Positions 7,678 through 15,600 of a stretch of DNA of 17,308 nt are shown here, piece by piece (the stretch's first letter is position 1; each line of letters opens with the position of its first letter). Made by a program: the position numbers and the translations under genes. The notes under the pieces are model-generated. The model was not told the origin of the DNA and ran no database searches. It saw only the letters and a program-made list of their open reading frames with translations. Source of the DNA: Anaerolineae bacterium (lineage in GTDB: Bacteria; Chloroflexota; Anaerolineae; JADYZS01). Where the stretch lies: the NCBI GenBank assembly GCA_020853075.1, contig JADYZS010000058.1:1-17308 (forward strand), written 5' to 3'.

Positions 7678-9048
7678 ATGCAGCACGTCGTCTCGCACAT
7701 CGGTAGAGGGAACGCCCGCCTCTGCGCGGCTCTGGGCATCGGCGTCGCGCTCCTCATTCTTCTGGCGCTGGGGAGCGCGGCGGCGCAGGCCGGAGAGGAT
7801 GGGCCACTCCCGGATGCGGGCGTGGAGCCGGGCGACCTCGCGCCGGCCTACACCATTGACTGGGACCCGCGGCTCTGCCAGCGCTATACCCAGTTGGTTC
7901 CGGCCAACGTGGGGCCAGGCCAGTGGTATTGGCGGCTCATCAAAGCCCGCTGGTACGACGAGAACGAAGACCCTTTCCGGGGTCTGTTTCACATTCTCGT
8001 TGATACGTTGGACGGCGCGGGCAACCGCCAGGTGGGCGTGACGGTTCGTTTCACCTGGTCGGGCGGCTACCAAGATTACGCAACAGAGGCGAAGCCCGGC
8101 GAACTCTACGCTACGAACTTCCCCATGAATGAGGTTGCGCCCGCCTACAGCGCGCAGCCCATCAGCGGCGGCCCTGCCGATGTGGTCAGCGGGATGGGAT
8201 ACGGCAATGCCTCCAACCCAAACATCCACACCAGTTACCTCCTGGTGTGGCGGTGGACGATGGCGAGCGGCGACGGGCCACCGGCGGTCTGCGGCCCGGC
8301 TGCACCGACCCCCACGCCGACTCGCACGCCGACTACGGCGCCGACGGCCACCCCCACGCCGACCCCTACCCCGACCGCCACCCCGACGTCCACCCCATCG
8401 CCCACGCCAACCCGGACCCCCGCGCCGGTGCTGGCCGACGATTTCGGCGATAACGTGCTGAGTGCTGCCCTCTGGACGTCGGCAGTCTTCGGCTCCGGCC
8501 CCACGATAGCCGAGACCAATCAGAGGCTGGAAATCCGCCACCCTGCCAACGCCGCAGGCGACCCCTTCGGGGCCGAGGTGGTGAGCCTCTGCCTCCTGGC
8601 GGGCGACTTTGACCTCCAGGTAGATTATCTCCTCACGGCGTGGCCGCCGGCGAACGGCGTCCGGTTGGGCCTGGCGGTGAACCCTGGTGATAGCAAGGTG
8701 GCGCGCGTCAGTTTCACCGGCATCCCAGGCTACCCCGATGAGGTTTATCTCACCCATTTCGCCGACGGCGTGCAGGGCATCACCGCCACGGGCGACCTCT
8801 CCGGCAAGTTGCGGTTGGTCAGGGTTGGCGGTACGCTCACGGGCTACTACTTCGGCGGGGGCAATTGGGTCGCCCTTCACAGCGGGTCGGTCACGAGCGG
8901 CGCGGTGAGCGCGGTGCTCCGTTCCTGGAGCCATAGTTCGGTGTTTAAGCATGAAGAGGTGCGGGTGGCCTTTGATAACTTCCGGGTGAACCGGGGGACG
9001 GTGCTTTGCCAGCCGCACCGGCTTTATCTGCCGCTGGCGGTGCGGTAA
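7678..9048 (+). CDS. Secreted two-domain beta-sandwich protein with Thr-Pro linker and C-terminal LYLPLAVR tail
   Basis: 456 residues. ATG 7678 follows GGAGG (7666-7670) with 7-nt spacing. Residues 1-38 are a signal peptide (hydrophobic core 17-36, AQA cleavage site). Domain 1 (about 58-195) runs from WDPRLCQRY through QWYWRLIKARWYDE and NFPM to HTSYLLVWRW. It resembles a beta-rich domain seen repeatedly in Chloroflexota secreted proteins, for which I cannot give a family name. A Thr-Pro linker spans 207-250. Domain 2 (about 253-440, DDFGDNVLSAALW...VAFDNFRV) looks like a concanavalin A-like/LamG sandwich of the kind that binds sugars. The last eight residues, LYLPLAVR, match a tail I associate with exported Chloroflexota proteins, possibly a sorting or anchoring signal. 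No catalytic residues are evident, so function is unknown beyond a surface or binding role. It diverges from the LamG gene. Confidence 0.85.
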   Translation: MQHVVSHIGRGNARLCAALGIGVALLILLALGSAAAQAGEDGPLPDAGVEPGDLAPAYTIDWDPRLCQRYTQLVPANVGPGQWYWRLIKARWYDENEDPFRGLFHILVDTLDGAGNRQVGVTVRFTWSGGYQDYATEAKPGELYATNFPMNEVAPAYSAQPISGGPADVVSGMGYGNASNPNIHTSYLLVWRWTMASGDGPPAVCGPAAPTPTPTRTPTTAPTATPTPTPTPTATPTSTPSPTPTRTPAPVLADDFGDNVLSAALWTSAVFGSGPTIAETNQRLEIRHPANAAGDPFGAEVVSLCLLAGDFDLQVDYLLTAWPPANGVRLGLAVNPGDSKVARVSFTGIPGYPDEVYLTHFADGVQGITATGDLSGKLRLVRVGGTLTGYYFGGGNWVALHSGSVTSGAVSAVLRSWSHSSVFKHEEVRVAFDNFRVNRGTVLCQPHRLYLPLAVR

Positions 9049-9062
9049 AAAGGGTGAATTCA

Positions 9063-9086
9063 TCGGCACATTTGCATAAGTGCCGA
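9063..9086. promoter_or_regulatory. Candidate AbiEi operator: inverted repeat over the -35 box
   Basis: TCGGCAC (9063-9069) and GTGCCGA (9080-9086) form a perfect 7-bp inverted repeat separated by 10 bp centred on TGCA. The -35 box TTGCAT (9072-9077) lies exactly within the spacer, so protein bound here would block RNA polymerase. AbiEi antitoxins studied in streptococci bind inverted repeats in their own promoter and repress it. Applying that to this site is inference. It is a poor terminator candidate because no T-run follows. Confidence 0.6.
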
Positions 9087-9100
9087 GGTTGTGCTACAAT
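9072..9100 (+). promoter_or_regulatory. abiE operon promoter, likely giving a leaderless mRNA
   Basis: -35 TTGCAT (9072-9077), a 17-bp spacer and -10 TACAAT (9095-9100). The expected transcription start, about 7 nt past the -10 box, coincides with ATG 9107. No Shine-Dalgarno sequence precedes 9107, which fits leaderless translation. Confidence 0.7.
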
Positions 9101-9106
9101 ATGGGT

Positions 9107-9709
9107 ATGACACGACGCAAAATCCAACTCCCAGACACCCTTCGTCAGCAAGGAATACTGCGCCCGCGTGACCTGCCTCCCTATGGTATCTCGTCTTCTA
9201 GTATAGGCAGGCTTTACCAGCGCGGCGAGGTAGAACGCGCGGGGCGTGGCCTTTACTACTTCCCCGACGCTGAAATAGTAACTGAGCACCATACGCTGGT
9301 AGAAGCCTGCAAGCGAGTGCCACATGGCGTTGTCTGCCTTCTCTCCGCCCTGCAATTCCATAACCTGGGCACCCAGGCCCCCCACCAGGTTTGGCTGGCG
9401 ATTGACCGCAAGGCGCGCCGTCCGCAAGTGGACTATCCCGCGCTGCGCATCGTGCGCTTTTCAGGCCACGCGCTGACCGAGGGCGTTGAGGTACGTACTA
9501 TTGAAGGGGTGACCGTGCGGATTTACAATCCGGCCAAGACCGTGGCCGATTGCTTCAAGTATCGCCACAAGATCGGCCTGGATATCGCGCTGGAGGCGCT
9601 GCGCGAGGCACGCCGCCTGCGGCTCTCTACCAACGACGAACTCTGGCACTACGCGCAGGTATGCCGCGTCGCGAACGTGATGAAGCCTTACCTGGAGGCC
9701 ATCGGGTGA
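9107..9709 (+). CDS. abiEi: AbiEi-family antitoxin / transcriptional regulator (type IV toxin-antitoxin)
   Basis: 200 residues from ATG 9107. In-frame GTG 9080 and ATG 9101 are less likely because they lie within or immediately beside the promoter. The N-terminal part (about 8-55, DTLRQQGILRPRDL...GRLYQRGEVERAGRGLYYF) reads as the winged-helix DNA-binding domain typical of AbiEi, ending in the wing R-x-GRGLYYF. The C-terminal part (about 60-195) has family-typical stretches: VPHGVVCLLSALQFHNLGTQ, HQVWLAID and IYNPAKTVADCFKYRHKIG. AbiEi represses its own operon and counteracts the AbiEii toxin without binding it directly (type IV mode, known for the family). The gene overlaps abiEii by 4 bp, so the two are translationally coupled. 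An inverted repeat over the promoter is the likely autoregulatory site. Confidence 0.88.
   Translation: MTRRKIQLPDTLRQQGILRPRDLPPYGISSSSIGRLYQRGEVERAGRGLYYFPDAEIVTEHHTLVEACKRVPHGVVCLLSALQFHNLGTQAPHQVWLAIDRKARRPQVDYPALRIVRFSGHALTEGVEVRTIEGVTVRIYNPAKTVADCFKYRHKIGLDIALEALREARRLRLSTNDELWHYAQVCRVANVMKPYLEAIG
9694..9698 (+). promoter_or_regulatory. Ribosome binding site fixing the GTG start of abiEii
   Basis: GGAGG lies 7 nt before GTG 9706, inside the last codons of abiEi. It supports GTG 9706 over in-frame starts further upstream (such as 9550), which would overlap abiEi extensively and encode non-conserved sequence. Confidence 0.75.
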
Positions 9710-10608
9710 ATTTGCCTGCTTCGGTCCATCAGAGGCTTCTGCGTCTGAGTCAGGAGCGCGAGACGAGCTTCAACCTCCTTCTCGTGCAGTACGGCAACGA
9801 GCGCCTCTTGTACCGCTTGAGCCGGTCACCCTACGCCCAGCGGTTCGTCCTCAAAGGCGCGCTGGTCTTTGCCGTTTGGCAGGTGAAAGCCTACCGCCCG
9901 ACGCGCGATCTGGACCTCCTCGGCTATGGCGATAGTTCTCGCGAGGCCATCGCCCAGGTATTTCAGGATATCTGTACCCTGCCGGTAGAAGCCGATGGCC
10001 TTGTCTTTGACACCGAGAGCATCCGGGTCTCCGAGATACGGGAGGAGCAGGAGTACGGCGGTTTGCGAGTGACGCTGACCGCGCGGCTGGGCAAGGCTCG
10101 CATCCCTCTGCGGATAGACATCGGCTTTGGCGATGTCGTGTCGCCGTCACCTGTGGAGGTGATCTATCCAACGCTCCTCGGTTCCCCTGCGCCACGGCTG
10201 CGCACCTATTCGAAAGAGACCATCGTGGCTGAGAAGTTGCAGGCCATGATCTCACTCGGCTTTTTGAATAGCCGCCTGAAGGATTTCTACGACGTGTGGG
10301 TGCTCTCGCGCGAGTTCTCTTTTGACGGGACGACTCTTTGCCAGGCGATCCGTGCTACTTTCGCACACCGAAGCACTGCCGTTCCTCAGAATGTGCCCAC
10401 TGCCCTGACTGCTGCGTTCGGAGAGGACGCGGGCAAGAACAAGCAATGGGAAGCCTTCCTCGCGCGCGGTGAAATAGATGCGGGTGATATCCGGTTTTCT
10501 GAGGTCATCGGCGAGTTGGCGCGCTTTTTGCTGCCGGTTCTCTCTGCCATCGGCCATGGGGAAGAATTCGGCAAGTCGTGGCCCCCGCGCGGGCCGTGGA
10601 CGGAGTGA
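9706..10608 (+). CDS. abiEii: AbiEii-family nucleotidyltransferase toxin (type IV toxin-antitoxin / abortive infection)
   Basis: 300 residues from GTG 9706, which overlaps the abiEi stop in GTGA. The AbiEii/DUF1814-type nucleotidyltransferase motifs are all visible: motif I with FVLKGAL (47-53) and RPTRDLDL (64-71, D68 and D70 as likely metal ligands); motif II with D138 in RIDIGFGD; motif III with TIVAEKLQA (172-180, K177); motif IV with RLKDFYDVW (190-198, K192, D193 and D196). The family uses nucleotides to modify cellular targets; some members add nucleotides to tRNA acceptor stems. The result is reversible growth arrest and protection of the population against phage. The catalytic residues are intact, so the toxin should be active. 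The usual length of about 280-320 residues is matched. No phage or integrase genes flank the pair. Confidence 0.9.
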   Translation: MNLPASVHQRLLRLSQERETSFNLLLVQYGNERLLYRLSRSPYAQRFVLKGALVFAVWQVKAYRPTRDLDLLGYGDSSREAIAQVFQDICTLPVEADGLVFDTESIRVSEIREEQEYGGLRVTLTARLGKARIPLRIDIGFGDVVSPSPVEVIYPTLLGSPAPRLRTYSKETIVAEKLQAMISLGFLNSRLKDFYDVWVLSREFSFDGTTLCQAIRATFAHRSTAVPQNVPTALTAAFGEDAGKNKQWEAFLARGEIDAGDIRFSEVIGELARFLLPVLSAIGHGEEFGKSWPPRGPWTE

Positions 10609-10632
10609 TTTGCAATCACGACAATATCTAGC

Positions 10633-10639
10633 AAGGAGG
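10633..10639 (+). promoter_or_regulatory. Strong Shine-Dalgarno fixing the GTG start of the M42 peptidase
   Basis: AAGGAGG sits 7 nt before GTG 10647 in the 38-nt gap after abiEii. It is the strongest ribosome binding site in the window and decides the GTG start over the internal ATG at residue 9. Confidence 0.8.
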
Positions 10640-10646
10640 ATGATAC

Positions 10647-11714
10647 GTGCCGCTTTCTATTTCTATAGAGATGGACGCTGTGCTTGACTTCATGATGGGG
10701 CTGCTCAAAGTCCCCAGCCCCACCGGCTACCACGACGAGGCCGTCGCTTACGTGCGCAAGGCCCTGGCCGACCTGGCAATACCAGGCTTGACCTTGGGGC
10801 AAAACGCTAAAGGCTCCCTCGTGGCGACTTTGGCCGGTAAAAGCGATACCGCCCCGCGCGCGGTCTCGGCGCACCTGGATACGCTGGGCTGCATGGTGCG
10901 CGAGGTCAAGGGCAACGGCAGGCTCCTGCTGGCTCAGTTGGGCTCGCACCCCTGGCAGGGCATTGAGGGAGAGAATGTGACGGTGCATTGCGTGCGCGAT
11001 GGCCGCCGCTATCGCGGCTCGTTGCAGACCATCAACCCCAGTTCGCACACCAGTAAAGAGATGCGCGAGGGCAAGCGCGAGGACGAACGCATGGAGGTAC
11101 GCCTGGACGTGCGCACGTCCAACAAAGCAGAGACGTTGGCCCTCGGCATAGACGTGGGCGATTTCGTCTCCTTTGACACGCGCACGGAGTTGACGGACAC
11201 GGGGTTCATCAAGAGCCGCCATCTGGACGACAAGGCGGGTGTGGCCGCGCTCTACGGGGCCTTGCTGGCGCTAAAGAAGGGCGGCTTGAAGGCGGCACAG
11301 CGCACCACCTTCCTGATGTGCGATTACGAGGAGGTGGGGCACGGCGCAGCCGTCGGTATCCCCCCGGACGCGGTAGAGGTGCTGGTGGTGGACACGGCGG
11401 CCAGCACCACCGGCGAGCACCAGAACTCCGACGAATACTCGGTCGGCATCGGCGCAAAGGATGGCACCGGGCCTTACGATCTGCAACTGCGCCGCCGCCT
11501 TGTCGCGCTATGCGAAACCAACAATATCCCGTACAAGGTGGATACCTACCCCTTCTACGGTTCCGACGGCAGCGCCTTCCTGCGGGCAGGCGGTGACGTG
11601 CGCGTGGGACTCATCGGCCCCGGCGTGGACGCCAGCCACGCCTACGAGCGCACCCACCGCGCTAGCCTGGAGGCCACCACCCGCCTCGTGGCGCACTACT
11701 TGCTGGAGGAATAA
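10647..11714 (+). CDS. M42-family metallo-aminopeptidase (NAGGN-associated subfamily)
   Basis: 355 residues from GTG 10647. M42 enzymes are cytoplasmic, cobalt- or zinc-dependent aminopeptidases that form large TET-type assemblies and trim peptides. The expected ligands are present: H76 and D78 in SAHLDTLG, D194 in SRHLDDKAG, the catalytic Glu pair E228-E229 in DYEEVGHG, D249 in VVDT, and H337 in ERTHRASLEAT. Stretches such as DVGDFVSFDTRTELTDTGFI, the SDEYSV region and GLIGPGVDASHAYERTH closely resemble the subfamily called osmoprotectant NAGGN system M42 peptidase. However, no NAGGN synthesis genes are present here, so osmoprotectant function is not supported by context. It starts 38 bp after abiEii on the same strand with no clear own promoter, so read-through from the abiE operon is possible. 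Confidence 0.9.
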   Translation: MPLSISIEMDAVLDFMMGLLKVPSPTGYHDEAVAYVRKALADLAIPGLTLGQNAKGSLVATLAGKSDTAPRAVSAHLDTLGCMVREVKGNGRLLLAQLGSHPWQGIEGENVTVHCVRDGRRYRGSLQTINPSSHTSKEMREGKREDERMEVRLDVRTSNKAETLALGIDVGDFVSFDTRTELTDTGFIKSRHLDDKAGVAALYGALLALKKGGLKAAQRTTFLMCDYEEVGHGAAVGIPPDAVEVLVVDTAASTTGEHQNSDEYSVGIGAKDGTGPYDLQLRRRLVALCETNNIPYKVDTYPFYGSDGSAFLRAGGDVRVGLIGPGVDASHAYERTHRASLEATTRLVAHYLLEE

Positions 11715-11730
11715 AAATGCAAAGAGATTG

Positions 11731-11739
11731 TGGTATAAT
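11731..11739 (+). promoter_or_regulatory. Extended -10 promoter of the XRE regulator gene
   Basis: TGG followed by a perfect TATAAT (11734-11739) matches the extended -10 consensus TGnTATAAT. No -35 box is seen at the right distance, as expected for this class. The predicted start near 11746 leaves 0-4 nt before ATG 11749, so the transcript should be leaderless or nearly so. The element lies 17 bp after the M42 stop codon. Confidence 0.7.
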
Positions 11740-11748
11740 TACTATGAT

Positions 11749-12525
11749 ATGGAGCCCATTGACAGGAGACAGCTTGGCGCCCGCATCCGCCGGGCGCGCG
11801 AGCACAAAGGTATCAGCCAGTACGAACTTGGCCGCCACTTCAGTTGGGATCCCCTCACCGTCAGCAGGATAGAGGCCGGGGCTCGGGAACTGAAGATCTC
11901 TGAGATCGCGCGCCTGGCAGAATACCTGAAAGTGCCCGTGGGCTACTTTTTGCCGGAGTGGTTTGAGGAGCCCGCTAAAGAGTCTCCCGCCACGACAACC
12001 TCCTCTCCCCAGCAAGCGCAGCCGCAATCCCCAACGGCCTCCATTGGCCGCCTTGTTAGCCTCATAGTCGTTGCCGTCGTGGTGGTCGTGGCCGCGGTAT
12101 TCGTGCTGCGAATGGTGCAAGCCGGCAGCGCCCCGCCCCCCGGCCAGGGCGAATCTTATGAGGAATGGCTGCGGGCCATCGCCCGCCCCGTGATGATCCA
12201 TCGGGTTTCCCCGGCGATTGTGCGGGTGATGGACTGCATGGAAGCCAAAGACACCGAATGTCTCTGCAATCCCTCCATCGTGCCGGACAGGGCCGAGTTC
12301 TTGGCCGAGGTCAAAGAACACAAGGCGCAGGTTCCGGCTAATCTGGGGTCGCTGCACACTTCGCTGGAGGATGCGGTTGAGAAATACCAGCGCCTGCGGG
12401 TGAACGTCCGCGGCTTTTGCGACCGGGGCGCGAGCGTCGCCGGTCTTGACAGCCTGGACAACGAAGTGCAACGGGCCGCGAAGGCGCGCGACAAAGCGAT
12501 TATCAATCTGCTACCGTACGAGTAA
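11749..12525 (+). CDS. Membrane-anchored XRE-family helix-turn-helix regulator
   Basis: 258 residues from ATG 11749. Residues 8-63 form a Cro/C1-type HTH (LGARIRRAREHKGISQYELG...LTVSRIEAGARELKISEIARLAEYL, then VPVGYFL). A Ser/Pro/Gln-rich linker (about 74-98) leads to one transmembrane segment (102-120, LVSLIVVAVVVVVAAVFVL). The remaining residues (about 125-258) should lie outside the membrane. That part is predominantly helical in appearance and has four cysteines (C163, C171, C173, C224) that could form disulfides or bind metal. A cytoplasmic DNA-binding domain tethered to an external domain suggests a one-component membrane sensor-regulator; RodZ-like architecture is the nearest analogy, but the outer domain is not recognised. 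The start choice rests on the promoter placed directly upstream and on the HTH beginning at residue 8. Its targets and signal are unknown. Confidence 0.82.
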   Translation: MEPIDRRQLGARIRRAREHKGISQYELGRHFSWDPLTVSRIEAGARELKISEIARLAEYLKVPVGYFLPEWFEEPAKESPATTTSSPQQAQPQSPTASIGRLVSLIVVAVVVVVAAVFVLRMVQAGSAPPPGQGESYEEWLRAIARPVMIHRVSPAIVRVMDCMEAKDTECLCNPSIVPDRAEFLAEVKEHKAQVPANLGSLHTSLEDAVEKYQRLRVNVRGFCDRGASVAGLDSLDNEVQRAAKARDKAIINLLPYE

Positions 12526-12540
12526 GGGCGCGGATATTTA

Positions 12541-12602
12541 ACCACGGAGACACGAAGAGCACGGAGAGATTTACTTCTCTGTGTTCTCCGTGTCTCTGTG
12601 GT
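12541..12602. repeat. Dispersed ACCACGGAGACACG-type hairpin repeat
   Basis: The left arm, 12541-12568, begins ACCACGGAGACACGAAG. The right arm, 12577-12602, ends CCGTGTCTCTGTGGT. The arms are complementary except for about four positions, with a short loop. This is recognisable as the widespread ACCACAGAGACACAGAG intergenic repeat found in many environmental bacteria, whose spurious translation (TETRRTQR...) often appears in databases. It fills most of the gap between the XRE gene and the lyase gene. It could act as a terminator for the former, although no T-run follows. Confidence 0.75.
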
Positions 12603-12620
12603 GCGATTTGAGGAGATAAC

Positions 12621-15600
12621 ATGAATGAGCGCGACCAGGCAGAATTCCTTCTCTCCCTGAGCGGGGCGCGGCTGGCATTGCCATCGTGGGCACGCGAGGG
12701 CGGGTTGGGGCAAGAACTGGTGGAGGCGCTGGCCGGGCGCGGCTGCCGCGATGTGCGCCCGCTGAGCGAGGCCGAGGCGAGCGCGGCGGGCTACCGGGCC
12801 GCGCCGCTGGTCGTCATCGGAAACCTGAACGACAACGACGCGCTGCGGGAATTGTACACCCGGCGGCTGGCCTTCATAGATGCCTGGTTCCCCGGCGAGG
12901 GCGGCTATTTCGTCGCACCGGTGCGCGCGCCCTCCCTGTGGCCGCACCCGCTCCTCCTGGCCGGAGGGAGCAGCCAAGAGGGAACGGTTGAGGCGGTGCG
13001 CGTCCTCCTGGAAGCGTTGCGCCAACCCGGGACGCGCCTGCACCGCAGCCGCTCGCGCCTCCTCCCCGCCCCTCCCGACCCCCGTCATGTGGACGAAATC
13101 GTTGAGCGGGTCATCACGCACAAACTGACGATGGGCGACGGCTACGGCCCTTCCAACTCCGTCATTGAATGGGGATTCATCTATCACCTGTCGGGCGACC
13201 CGGCCTGGGGCGCGCTGGCCCGCGCCGCGCTCCTGTCGCTGGAAGATGGCTACCAGAACCGCATGGCCTATTGGAAAGGGCCGTGGGAGTTCTTCTACCT
13301 GCGCCCGCTCGTCATCATCTGGCGGTTACTGGAATCAGATTCTCTCTTTTCGGAGGGAGACCGCCAGGCTGTGCGCAGGCTGCTGAAGGCCTGGGGCGAC
13401 GAGGGCGTGCGCAGTTCCTATGCGTGGCCGGCGGCGAACCCGCCCGGCGAGATCCGCCAGAACCACTCCCTCAATTTCGCTACCTCTATCTTAACCGCTC
13501 ACGATTATCTCTCGCCTTATGTCAACCTATCAGGCTGGCAGGATGCCCTCCGCCAGGCCGGGGTGATCCTGGAAGGGCAGACGACCTCGTACCGGGCCAA
13601 CGACGACGCGGGCAACGGCGGCTACGCCTTTGACCACGTGGCCCAGTTGCTCTATTGGGAGATGCTGCGGGGCGAGGCCCGGTTCTTCACCTCCGGCCAG
13701 GCGGCGAAACTGGCCGACCTGGCCATCATCACCACGGACAACCGGCGAGACGAGGTCAGTTACGGCGACTGCACAACCTACGTTCCCTGGGCGGCGCGGC
13801 GGCGCGGGCTCCGCATCCTCTATGCCCTCTCCCCGGCGGCCTGGTTCTACCGCAACGGCGCGTACCAGTGGGCCTACGAATGGCTGGCCGCGAACCAGGA
13901 CCCGGGCGGCTCCTTCTCCTTTGATGTCCCTGCCGAGCGGTGGGATTTGTCGGTGGGGCGATATGCGTCGGACGTTGAGGCCGCCTATCCCGAAGCGTAT
14001 TGCGGCGTGCGGGCCCTCTTGCTGGATGAGGGCGCGCTCCGCAGCGTGGATACATGGTATGCCGACCCCGGGCGCGCCGGCCAGGTTCCCTACGCCGGGC
14101 CCCCGCCCCTCCCCGACGACAAGCCGCTGCCGGTGGACTACGGGCGCTGGCGGCCACGCCCCGGCCTGCGCTACCTGGATAAGATGTCGTTCCGTCCCTC
14201 CTTTGACCCGCAGGACGAATACCTTTGCCTGCAAGGGTCGGGGACCTTCGCCCACGGCCACCACGACGCCAACTCTATTGTCCGGCTGACCTGGAAGGAC
14301 CGCATCTGGCTGGCGGATCTGGACTACATCCGGGCCATGCCGCAGCACCATAACCTGGTGCGCGTCCTCCGCAACGGGCAGGGCGCGGCCTATCCACCTT
14401 TAGCGACGTTGGAGCGGCTGGCCGATTGGCCGGGCCTGGGCATCACCCGCACCCGGCTGCGGGCCTACAACGGCACCGATTGGACGCGCACCATCATCTG
14501 GCGGCACGGGCACGGCTTTGCCGTGTTGGATGACCTGGCCGTGGAAGAGGCGGGCGACTATCAGATAGAGTGCCTCTGGCGGACGCTGGGCAACGTGACC
14601 CTGAACGGCCAGCGGCTGGACGTGGAGCAGGCAGGCGTCACCTTCTCAATCGCAGGCGCGCCGGGTGAGGCGACGGAATCGTGGCTGACGCGCGAGCGCC
14701 GCACCAAGAAATCGCTCTTTGACGCCTATCCCCACGCCGCGCCCGTCGTCCACGTCTTGCACCAGATGCAGAAAGGGAGCCGGGAGCCGGGCCAACAGGG
14801 ATCGTTTGTGAACCTCCTCTGCGCGCCCGCGCCAGGGGGGCCGCCCGCCGCGGCGGTGCGGCCTTTGGGGCAGGGGTTGGCGCGCGTGGAGATGGGCGAC
14901 ACCGTGGTGGTAGTGGGGACGCCGCGCGGGCCGGTGGAGGTCGCGGGCCTCACCATCGTGGCCGAGGCCCTCTATTGGACGCGCGAGCGACTGGCATTGG
15001 CCGGCTGCAAGATGCTGCGCACGGGCAACCGCCACGTCCTGGCCGGGATTCCCTTCAACCTGGACCTTGACCTGCGCACTGGCGAAGGGGCGGTGGTGAT
15101 AGAGGTGGTGGGCTACGGCGTCTCCCCCTTCAACACGTGGGGATACCAGTTGACCGCAGCGGCGCGGCAGGAATACGACCGCACCAGGCCGGTTCTGCGC
15201 TACGTGCTCCACGGCGAGGCAGCAGATGCCTCCATCTTGACGAATGCCTACGACGCGCTCCTGAACGCGGCCCGCCCGGCGCGGGCGCGGCGGCGCGCCG
15301 ACTATCAGGAGAAGATAGCATCGCTGCAAACGCTCTGGCACCAGCGCAGCCGGGCCCACGTCACTTCGGGCATCCTGGCGGGCGAGGCGCGGGTCTTTGG
15401 CGATGTCGAGGGGCGCGTCGCATCTTATGATGGCGATGGCAGGCGGGCCTGGGTTCTGTCTCTCAGGGAGCCAGTGCGCGCTCTCCTGGCGACCGCTTTG
15501 CCGGGGCAACCCTGTATTGCTGTGGGGACGGATGCCGGGAAGGTGCACCTCCTGTCGGACAAGGGCGAGAGCCGCTGGGCCTTCACCCTCCCCGAACTCT

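Noticed and set aside
7594..9069. Long minus-strand open frame (about 490 codons) opposite the secreted protein at 7678-9048
   Set aside because: It arises from high-GC codon bias on the plus-strand gene. It has no domain, signal peptide or ribosome binding site, and its product is Arg/Gly/His-rich.
9080..9106. GTG 9080 or ATG 9101 as the abiEi start
   Set aside because: GTG 9080 lies between the -35 and -10 boxes and ATG 9101 abuts the -10 box. The expected transcript begins at about 9107.
9550..9705. abiEii start at ATG 9550
   Set aside because: It would overlap abiEi by 160 bp with out-of-family sequence. GTG 9706 has a good GGAGG and the typical AbiEii N-terminus.
10610..10630. A promoter for the M42 gene starting with TTGCAA at 10610
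   Set aside because: The nearest -10-like sequences are at the wrong spacing (about 9 bp), so none was called.
12156..13187. Minus-strand frame across 12156-13187
   Set aside because: It crosses the hairpin repeat (giving the tell-tale TETRRTQR translation) and lies opposite two well-supported genes.
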